Assembly: GCA_033220425.1 (NCBI GenBank)
Contig: CM065648.1
Coordinates: 1,736,001 to 1,800,000 of the forward strand
Direction: 5' to 3'
From: Lepraria neglecta
Lineage: Eukaryota > Ascomycota > Lecanoromycetes > Lecanorales > Stereocaulaceae
Length of the DNA stretch: 64,000 bases
The notes beneath the pieces are model-generated. The model was not told the origin of the DNA and ran no database searches. It worked only from the letters and a program-made list of their open reading frames with translations. Position numbers and translations under genes: made by a program. Positions 24,833 through 34,503 of this stretch are shown piece by piece; position 1 is the stretch's first letter, and each line of letters begins with the position of its first letter.

Positions 24833-25806
24833 GAGGACTAATTAGTTCTATCTAGAAAGCCAAACTGTTCGAATAAGATATTAAATATCTAGTTATTAGG
24901 AATACTTAGGATAGACCGCTAGTCTTCTTCTAACTCCTTAATATTCTATATCTCTTAGTCTATAATCTTCCACTTTTTATTTTTAAGGTATTTATACTAT
25001 ATCTAAAGGTATATTAGCGTAGTCTAAAGATATATAAACTCTTCTATAGAACGAGCTAACTCTTTATATATAGTTTTTAACTATAACTATACTTTCTTTT
25101 ATTCTATCTTAATATAATATATCTTAAGAGGTAATACTATAAGGTTATATTTTCTACCGCTGCCTATATAGTTAGAATATCTATCGGACCCTATACCTAT
25201 TAAGTACTACTTGCCGCTAGTAATATATCGGGAATATAGCTATATTATAACTTCGGTTAGCTTACTAGCTAATACTATTCGGCGGATAGTTAGTTTATCT
25301 AAATATTTAGTATAGTAGGGTAGTATAAAGAATAGATAGTTTCTTAGGACAAGAAATCTAGAAGAGGGAGCTAATATTACGATTAGGAAATATAATTAGG
25401 GATATACTCTAGAAGCGTAGCGTCCGTTATAGTTCAAGTTAACGAATTAGTATCCGACTTAGATAGACCCTAAAGGCTTAGTATACTAAGTAATAAGCGT
25501 AGTAAGCGTAATAAACGTAGTATAATTAGTATAATCAGTACGATCAAGAATGATTAGCGTGGATTTCGTATATCTATATATATAGAGCACTATTTACTAC
25601 TTAGAGCGCCGTACTCAACTTCCTATTTAATTATTTACTATATATAATAGATCTCTTAGGCTAGGTACTGAATATATATTATCTAATTATATACCAGACC
25701 CGCTTAGTATTACTTGAAGCCTGTTTTATACTCTTGTTAGGTTATACCTCTATCCCTATTGAGAATCAATCCATAATATAAATACCGGAACGCACGGTTC
25801 GTAACA
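24833..25806 (+). mobile_element. Element D: 3' end of a further chromovirus fossil
   Basis: The first bases match the chromodomain end of element C (compare 23785-23810), and 25120-25374 parallels the antisense-frame region 24100-24409 of C in decayed form. It ends in a 432-base LTR at 25375-25806 with a terminus GCACGGTTCGTAACA related to, but distinct from, family A. Element C inserted into it; the remainder of D probably lies left of A0, outside the window or lost. It is the oldest and most decayed layer. Confidence 0.65.
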
Positions 25807-27109
25807 CAGGTTACTATAGAACGTAGGTAACTAGAATTGAAGGGAAAGAGTAAGAGGAAAAGAGTAAGAGCGTAAGAGTAGAAGATAATATAGTAGGCGG
25901 TCGGTGGAGCTATAATCGGCTCCTCTCTAATTAGTATCTAAAACAGGCTGACTAGACGCTTTCGTTTAAACTTGTAAGAACGTAATAGTAGCTAAAGAGT
26001 AGGAAGTGGCTGAGGGGGAGTATAGAGGAGTAGAGAGGGAGTATAAGGGAGTAATAAGGGAGTAGAGGAGAGTAGTGAGGGAGTATAGGGGAGTAGAGGG
26101 AGAGCACATCGATGAAACGGGCGTTAGCGGGGGAGTAAAGCGGCGGCACCTTAATTAGCGGATGGTCACGTGTTGGCTTGGGTTCGGGGATGCTATATAT
26201 ATATATATTATATACACCCCGAACTTAGGATTGGGAATTACCGCTTTCGTTCGGGAAAGGGAGCAAGGCCGCTTTAGAGGGAGCACCGAGGGAGCACGGG
26301 GGCGCAGCAAGGGAGGATGCTCTCCTTTTTTATAACAACATTCATCAGCACTATTGCGTGGCACAGCCTCGATAAAGCACTTTTCCTGGAAATCAAAACC
26401 TCGTATTCAATACAATCCTAAAGAATAAAGCCACTGCCTAACTACTATGGTATTTGTTATTATTTGTTGTATGCTATTTGCCATTTTCCTTTGTCACCAT
26501 TTCTTTGTCAACATTCTAGCGTCTTCTACTGTTTGACACTCCGAGATGTTGATCCCATCATGTATATTAGGAGCCTCATTCCATAGATTCTGGCTCCTCA
26601 GGCTGTTCACATTCATAGATCTCATTGATATCTTGCAACGCTTGCACCATGGCGACATTATTACAGAACTTATACGGTTGAGTATCTAATCAGAACAGCG
26701 ATTAGAACGTTTACAAGAGGCAACCGTCTGGCTATTAACAGTAAGGGAATCATCATTACTAATTATAGTGAGTGTTGGTACTAACAATTATTACCCCGCA
26801 AAGCTCCAATTGACGGAGTGGGGAGGCGAATCATCCAGACACACACGGTACTTCTCCTATGGTATTTTGAAATGTTCCTAGATAATCGTTGGGACGCGAT
26901 GGTAATGTTACGCATTGAAGAGAACCCGATAGCTCATGAATATTGTCGACCTTCTGACCAGAACTAGCAGCAACCCTGGAACGCTACCTGCCCTAGCCAG
27001 GAGTCTCTACCCTTTGTTTTGTCCATGCGTGGAAAGCTCGCGAACTCACGAGCTTCGTCCTAGATGTGGGCCCAATCTGCTTATCATCTGAGCAGGTAGC
27101 ATACAAATA
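25807..27109. other. Intergenic, purine-rich repeats at the edge of the repeat block
   Basis: No credible gene is seen. From 25995 to 26120 the sequence is an imperfect repeat of GGGAGTATAGGGGAGTAGAG-like units, with GGGAGCAC units again near 26275-26315. A short inverted repeat (GTTCGGGG ... CCCCGAAC) flanks a TA-rich tract near 26170-26225. From about 26400 composition becomes balanced, marking the transition from the repeat block to gene-bearing DNA. Confidence 0.6.
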
Positions 27110-27951
27110 TGGGTAAAGAAAATTGAGATCCTCTTTGGTGACACTGGAGGCATACATAATGTCAAAATTGTCCTTTTCTGGAATCTAGCACCGCCTCACT
27201 TGAACGAGCTCAAATACACAGCCGAAGATATTAATGAGATCCTAGTGGATAATAAAGTGCAACCTCAAGTCAGACCGACACGGATTTTCTGCATCATAAC
27301 CCCACAACTATGCCAGTCGGTTTAATAGAAGGCCCTACGAAAGACTTGGCGGATATCAACGGGGGCAGAAGGCACTATTCATTGCGAGTCAGGCTGAAGT
27401 TCTAGTCGGTGGCCCATACCAAACACTACCAGGTGGGTATCCGTTCAAATTCATGGACTGCATCCGTCTACCGGCTTTGAGACCAGACATTATGTGGGTC
27501 GATCTCCCTCAGAACTTTAACCTGTCGGTGTTGCCAATAGGATGCGTTGTGAGCCATCCGAATACCGGAGATTATGGTGATTGTCTACCATTCCGGCCAG
27601 GTGAAGCTTCTTAGACATTGGTTATTGCATCATTTCAGGATAAATATCAACGTCTGTACTATTAATGGGTCCTGGGGGAAAGAAGCTAAATTCGTGATCA
27701 TTGACGTTACCACGCTTGGCGACAGACTGTCGCTTGGATTCCTAGTAGATGTGAACAAATAAACGTCACCCTGTCAAAGGCCATGGATGATGGGGTCATT
27801 GTTGGAAATGGGGGTATGGTAATGCAACAATGGCAGGAAAGGCAATTGATCTGTGGGGGTCTTCAATTAAGCAGCACCAGAAGGATAATGCTGGGGACGG
27901 ATTGGTGGGTGTGGATGATAATCCTGCTCGTATATTCTTGAATTTTCCATG
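27110..27951 (+). pseudogene. Decayed protein-coding gene, unrecognised
   Basis: Coding-like stretches follow each other in changing plus-strand frames: 27120-27328 (FGDTGGIHNVKIVLFWNLAP...), 27319-27613 (LFIASQAEVLVGGPYQTLPG...), about 27670-27762 (KFVIIDVTTLGDRLSLGFLV) and about 27780-27951 (ATMAGKAIDLWGSS...). The switches between them do not fit GT-AG introns, and in-frame stops occur, so the gene looks broken rather than spliced. I do not recognise the family. The segment is less AT-rich than the retroelements, so RIP is not the main cause of decay. Confidence 0.4.
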
Positions 27952-29181
27952 AGAACATTTCAACGCATTTTCCAAGGGAATAATTTCATGATAAACCACG
28001 GATTTTAAAGAGATTATTTGATTACTTGAGTCAGAAGTCGATCTCATAGCTTTAATTACCGCTCACCAAGGAGCTTGCGCTTCTTAGTATAGTTAGTCAT
28101 CCGATAGTACATAGTAGATGTTGTTCGTTAGCGCCGGCTGAGGATCACATGACTCCCCAACAAGATCTGATTTAGCTTATTGCTATCGCAACCTACAACC
28201 ACATCACATACAAGAGAAGCATGTCTCTACATCATAAGCTTGTCGAAGGTATGGACGTGGGAATTCTCAAGAGATTCTGGAATTAGTCACCAACGGGGCA
28301 AGGATGCTCATCTCGAAGTCAATTTCAACTTTCGCGAACCCGGAATGAATTTCAAAGCCGCGCTTAGGTATGAAGGGTTGCAATAATGGAGCGGACGTGC
28401 GAGCGGCTTTGAGCCTCTGATACCCACGCAATGTGCCAAATCATTTAGGGGTGTCCGCAACCACACGCAAAATTTCTCGCAACATATGGTATGTGGAGAA
28501 GTGAGATCGCATCGGGCTGCCGTCAGGCAGGCTTGATCTTGCATCGTCGCAACTAAGACGAGATAAAAGCATGAGTGGCAGATCCAGAGGCACTGTTGCT
28601 TCGCCCGAGCAGCTTTCAGCTCGGAGAACTGAACAATATTTGTTGAGTCTATAAATAATCCTGAACCGCTATTGCCGCTGTTCCCCTATCGACTCCGCGT
28701 TCTTTTGACAAGACTCAGCTCGGGTCATTGCCCCGGTTCTTGGCCTCTCAAATCCCTCATTTGACGTCGAAAATGCAGTCTCTGTTGCGAGCCAATGGTC
28801 AGGCTACTTTCCACCGAGGCAAGTCGTATTACGGATCATGGCCACACAAACACAACTGAATACGTTCAAATCCTATGGTAAGCAATAAACAAGGTAACTC
28901 TTTGCCCGTATGGTCGGTGAAGAGTCTCAATGCGGCCGTAAAAATCGCTGGAAGTCCTATCGTATGATTAGTATCCTGGCCACTAAAGCCGAGAGGATTT
29001 TCCAGGCTGTGAGATCATCCCGTGGCGCTGCTCGTGCTTTTCAGCCATAGATGCTTTTATATAGTTATGGTCTCTCTCAGCTGCGGCGTGAATGGGAGGA
29101 CTAAATCTCCTTAATAACACCAGGTATCGAAATACGCTCTTAATCTTCCCAGTCGATACGAATTACTAAATCTTGCTCTAC
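27952..29181. other. Intergenic, no gene supported
   Basis: Only short open frames without recognisable content occur (for example 28180-28386 plus and 28308-28544 minus, which overlap on opposite strands). The last few hundred bases should hold the promoter of the gene at 29182, but I see no clear TATA box or other decisive site. Confidence 0.5.
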
Positions 29182-32104
29182 ATGGCTTCCACCTTACTCC
29201 TGTTGAAATTCTTTACGATCTTAATGCTGACCTATCCCATCAACGGTAGGCGTACATTCACCTATGATCGGTCATCCATTGTTAGCTTTAAGGCAACGGC
29301 CCCTGCTGCGTCCTTCGCAAAAAGCCTATTGCTGGAGCAGCATTTGTTTACTGTTATGCTAATCACGTGAACTTCAACTAGGAAGGTCTACAGCTGCCGA
29401 GTCCATAGGCAAGGCTTTTCTACAGAAAAATGGCTCAGCCTCGAATAGAACTACACAAAGGTCAACCAACGCCACCTCTTCGTCCTATCGCTCGAGGTTT
29501 ATCAGTAGCACTCCTTCTCTCTACTCCGGGTCAAACGATCTAGGCGAGCTGATACCCTGCATCGGCCCAACACCTCCACCAGGGCTCACTTTCCCGATAG
29601 AAACAGTCGTGGAGAAGGTTTTTGAAGCGGATGGACCCACTACAGAGATGGTTTTGCTTATGGAAACTCCTTCGTGGTTTTGGACCACGACAACCCTTAC
29701 GGCAGCTACGACTTCATATGCCACCCGGACCAGACAGCAGGTGCCACAGCTCAATCCATATGACCCGAGTCGTGCTTGTTGTGGGATGTGTACGGTGTAC
29801 GTACCCTTGGTCGAAGTTTTCTACTGGCCTGTCCCAGGAGCCAATACGGCATGTCTCGAAAGTGTAACAGCAGCAATCTCTGAGAAAAGCTCTTCCTCGG
29901 CTCCGGCTCTAAGTCATAATAATACAATAACGACTACTGTCGGTCCAGATGGATTTACATAGTACGTGAAAGTGCACTTTTTGCCATCCTTGAAAAAAGG
30001 CATGGTAACTTACTGTGGTAAAGTACTTCGCCGTCAATTTACGTCGCCTACCACGATCTGAGTGCTTCTAACAGATGTGGCCAGATTGGGGTTAGTACTG
30101 ACGCACACCTGAATTGTCTTCGAGCTAATTCAGGTCCAGCCAAAGCACACATCTATTACGCTTTCATTTGCGCCTGGACAGCTTTCTACTCTCGATTACT
30201 TTCCAGGTATTTTCCGAGGCCCGTTTAGTGAAAAAGCCAAACCTCTCAATTTGAGCAATCTCCCGTGCCCACCACAGTCTCTACTGGACGCTCAAAATTC
30301 AGCCCACGAATTGGGATTTGGTCTTCCTGCACTTCCAGGATATGCTCCTATGATTGCACCAGCAGACGCTATCCAGAATCTGGAGCCCGCATGGGCTGGT
30401 TGTGGAGGGACACAATTCGCCTTTGACCCCCCCAGAACTCTGGCACCAGCGTCAGTGCTGGTTCCTTCGCCAACGCCCACGGATCAAGCCGGACCACAAG
30501 AGATCCCAGCCATGCCTAGTCGAACATCAAACCAACTGCCTCTACAGACCCAGCTCGGCGGTCAACCACCAATAGACGATCCTCTATTCGGTCCTACTGA
30601 CCCTACTGGCCTAGTGGATGGTGGCAATCCTCCTAGTGGTAGGCCGCAACCACCGAATGGTGATCAAAATATCCCACCCAACGTATCAACATCAGATACT
30701 CCTACTGATCTTCAAGGTGCTGCTAATCCGACGAATTTTCCTGATAGTGACCCATACCCGCCAAACGGCAATGCAGAAGGTTTTCCGAAAATTGGCCCTT
30801 CAGCCAAGCCAAAGGCCTATCTAGGCAACCCAAAGTCGTCATGGAACCCTTCACAGGACGATACGATTATATTTGAACCACCGATAGCTACCTCCCTGAT
30901 TATAGTTGGCGACCAAACTTTCACTCCACTCCCCAAAGGCGGCTACTCAATAGCAGATACCTCGATTCGACCGAACGATCCAGCCATCACGATTCAAGAC
31001 ACGTCGATCTTGCTCGGGAATTTGATACTTGTAGTAGGTTCTTTAACCTTATCTCTGGCGACGGGAAGCGCGAGTGGCACTCTCACAGCCAACGGTGTCG
31101 AGTTTACACCCCTTGGTCCTGGCAGCATCCTCATAGATGGTAATACGCTTTCAATCAATGGACCTGCAGCCACAGTGTCTGGGAATGCAATCTCACTAGC
31201 GTCATATGGCATAGTCGTAGCGGGACAGACATTTGCTTATCCTACCACTGCCCCAAAAGCCCAGCGTCCACAGATTCTCACGGTCGCAGGACAAACAATA
31301 ACACAGCTTGGTTCATCCAGTGCGATTATCGATGGCATCACTCTGTTGGTCAATGGTCCGGCGCAAATAGTATCTAGTACGACACTCTCGCTCGCATCAG
31401 GTGGCATCATTATAGATGGTCAAACACACGCACTCCCAACCCCTGCGCCAGATGGTTTGCCTAGCCCAAACGGTATCTATACGATTGCGGGCCAAAAAGT
31501 CGCCCGGCTCGGAAGTTCCTCTGCTATCATTGATGGATTAACTTTCTCCATCAACGGGCCAGCAAAGACGGTAGCCGGTACATTTATATCTCTGGCTTCG
31601 TCTGCCCTGGTAGTAGCCGGCCAAACCTATCCATTCCCAAACCGTCCGCTATATACCGCCTCAAACGTCGTTATCATCGACGGAACAAGTCTGACTGCTG
31701 GCGGACCTACGATAAAGGTATCCGGGACCGCGCTCAGCCTCGCTTCAGGATCTGCTGGACTCTATCTGACTGGAACTGGCACAGCATCATCATCTGCTTT
31801 CTCCGCCCCAGTCACTGCAGGTGAATCGATGACGATGAACGCTGCAGGAGAACTGATCGAGAACTCAGGAGGTCGCAGCCAGAATGGTGGCTTAGGCTCG
31901 CTAGTAATGCTGGGATTTGGGCAAGCGGGTGCGACGTCTACGTCGAGCATGGCTGGCGCTATTGCCGATGCTACCATTGCAGGCAATGCCATCTCGACGG
32001 CCGATCTCGTTGAATTCTTGGGAAATGGAAATAGGAACCTTGGCTCGCGCATCTTGGGTGGCTTAGGCCTTACAGTATTTGCTGCGATCTTGGCGGCATG
32101 GTGA
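29182..32104 (+). CDS. Secreted, probably GPI-anchored repeat protein
   Basis: My model has four exons: 29182-29245, 29382-29961, 30024-30090 and 30134-32104, giving 893 residues. Introns start GTAGGC, GTACGT and GTTAGT, end in AG, and all phases match. The ATG at 29182 starts a signal peptide (MASTLLLLKFFTILMLTYPI). A Cys-containing N-domain (CCGMC...) is followed by a conserved-looking YVAYHDLSASNRCGQIG ... FAPGQLSTLDYF segment, a Pro/Asn-rich linker, then four or so repeats of about 70 residues with GSSSAIIDGITLLVNGPA and SLASGGIIIDGQT motifs. The last residues (LGGLGLTVFAAILAAW) form a hydrophobic tail typical of GPI attachment. Such proteins occur at fungal cell surfaces; the precise role is unknown. 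No breaks are seen. Confidence 0.8.
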
Positions 32105-32595
32105 CCATCTCCAAGCCTTATGATCGTGGTATGATAGGCCCCTGAACAAGACCTATCACAGTAGACAATGGTTTGATCCGCTCATTACTATCACGATTCG
32201 TTGCGAGGCTGCTACTGTCCAGCACTTCGAGATGATGGACGCTGAGAGGCGCCCGATATTGGAAGAAGGAAGATCCTGGATAGTGAACGCACTCGTCCGG
32301 TGACTGGATCATCCTGGGTAGGGAAGGAAATGGTAAGGGAAGTAGACTCCGTGATGTCTTTGTCAGTGTAAGAAGCTTTGGGGTCGAGATCAGTCAATCG
32401 ATTTATAGGGAGGGATAAGAGGATGTGGAACATAGATAATCATATTGCTAGAGCGCAAGTCGCCGAATTCTCAACCTAGAATGTTATGAGTGAATGAGGT
32501 ATCAGTTCCTGCTTCTAATTGTCTTGGTTGCACGCTAGTCAGTAGCTTTCTCGCGGTTTGCTTCTGAAGAAGTGAATCGGTCGAATATAGAATGA
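32105..32595. other. Intergenic between convergent genes
   Basis: Holds the 3' flanks of the cell-surface gene (plus) and of the HET gene (minus). No gene or clear structured element is seen. Confidence 0.6.
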
Positions 32596-34503
32596 TCATC
32601 TGATGACAAAGTCTTGCAACTCAATCTCGCCGTTATCTAAACCTCTTACGGCTTCCCCCTCCATAACACGGTGACAGTAGCATTCGCCCAGAAGTATGTG
32701 ATGATCTTGCACTGCACGTAGAGCGAATGGAACCAGCGAGCCGAGCAACACACAAACTACGTCTCCAATATCCATATCTCGCGGACCCAACCCCATATAA
32801 CCTTCCCGCGTAACAAAGAACCTCCGATTCGTAGTAGCTTGCTCAAAACTAGCCGTGAATTCCATCCACTGGTACGTTCCATCCGGGATATCCAGATCCT
32901 GCAGCTCGAAAGCAGACCGGTTGGTTTTCCTCATCCAAAGCCGGAATTGCGCTCCTTCGATCCCCTGCGTGGCCTTTTGGCTGCGCAAGGTCATATCGGT
33001 GATAAGAGTACGCCAGAAGGCATCGATTCTCCGCTCACCAGCTACTGTGGCCTCCAGTGTACATTTCTCAGCCAGTGGCCACCATTCATTGAAGAGCGAG
33101 AACATGCGTGCTTGGCTGACGGGGTTCTCGACAAAGTCTGCGTCGTTCCCAATGTGTGTTCCAGGGTCAGAGATCGTGGCGCAAATGAATCCCCGGGTGG
33201 TTAAAAGGCAGATGTCTTCTGAGATTTGCACGTGGGCCGAAGAGTTTCCCGAGGCGTTGAATGCAGGCCTTAGGCTTTCTGCATGGTCCCAATTTAATAT
33301 TGGTCTCTTAGGCCGGAAACGCGCGTCAATACTCCAATCCGGGGCCCAGGAAGGGGCTTCAACGTTCATTCCGTACATTTGACAGGCGCTCAGGGTTCTG
33401 AGCTTGCAATCTCGCATGATGAGGAACTTAGCGATCTCGCCGTAAACTTGGGCGACAGAGTAAGTGTAATCGACCGTGATGTCTTTCGTCCTCAGATCTT
33501 TGCAAATTCCTAGGATAGCATAGACTTTGTCCCTCGGATCGCCACACTTTCGACTTCGAAACCCCCATAAGTTTGTCATCAAGGCGCTCTGGCTTTCTGC
33601 TACTGCGTTTCGATTCTTCCAGAACCATCTAACAAGATTGACCGGCCTGTCCATATTGTTATAGGTGTACCCACCGTCGAAAAGGACATATGTCCGCTGT
33701 ATTCCCCATCGATACCGTTGGACGGCGTGGGATGCTCGTGAGACACTTTCCCAAGGGACGCTCTCTCTTCCACAAACAAATGACATCTCTTCATCTGGCA
33801 TACAAATCTCTTGTATGACCTGTCACCAAAATTAGTACTCCATATTTCGCTTCATCTACAGTCATGGGACTCAGTACCCAGACCCGTTCGAACCACGCCC
33901 TCTGAAACAACCGGTTGAGAGCTATCCAGGGTTTTGGATCAAATTCCTCGATGGCTTCTGGGGGATCCTTTATCAAAGACACGTTTGCAAGGTCGACTTC
34001 GAAAAGGGGACCGTCCCTCAGTTCCTCACCAATTTGCCTGAGAGTCTGCATCCCCAAGTCACTGTCCTCGCTTGCTTCACCAACCCATACAATAAGATGA
34101 GAAGTGCAAGCATATCTGAAATGCATCTTCTTGACCTGTTCACTCTTCTCTGCATCATCGTATTGATTGATGCAGATAGCATCATGACGCATATGCCGCA
34201 GCGCAACTTGAAGACTTTCAGTCACTTCGAAATCGTGGCTCTGGAGACGGAGCTTCCTCCTAATGCTCGCATCACCTCAGACGTAAGAGAGTGCTTCGTA
34301 AACTGGGTTGTCATCCAACGAGACTGTTTGCAGACAGCATTGGATTTGGTCGGCTATCTACCAGCAGCCAAGGTTATGAGACGGATCTCGTTGTGCTGAA
34401 GCGGTTGGTAGATAGACGAGAGGTTAGCCGGAGCACCTCCACGTTGTGGTAAGAGCTGTGTAATACGCCTCTCGATGTGGCCCCAGATGCGACTCCAGTC
34501 CAT
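32596..34503 (-). pseudogene. Heterokaryon incompatibility (HET) domain gene, broken
   Basis: The minus-strand reading shows the HET domain in order: EIRLITL near the start, VYEALSYV, DAICINQYDDAEKSEQVKKM, LIVWVGEA, then RVWVIQEICMPDEE across a 58-base intron (33820-33877), and a 400-residue C-terminal part. HET proteins trigger cell death when incompatible hyphae fuse. The probable start is the ATG at 34503. The N-terminal part is not open: there is a frame change near 34365 and a stop (TGA at 34277-34279) where the family has the Trp of its YVWG motif; the spacer before DAICINQ is also about nine residues shorter than usual. The remainder is clean, so the loss may be recent. A downstream start would remove the N-terminal HET motifs. 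Confidence 0.75.

Noticed and set aside
25952-26149. Minus-strand frame rich in Pro, Leu, Tyr and Ser
   Set aside because: It is the translation of the purine-rich GGGAGTA repeat and has no other support.
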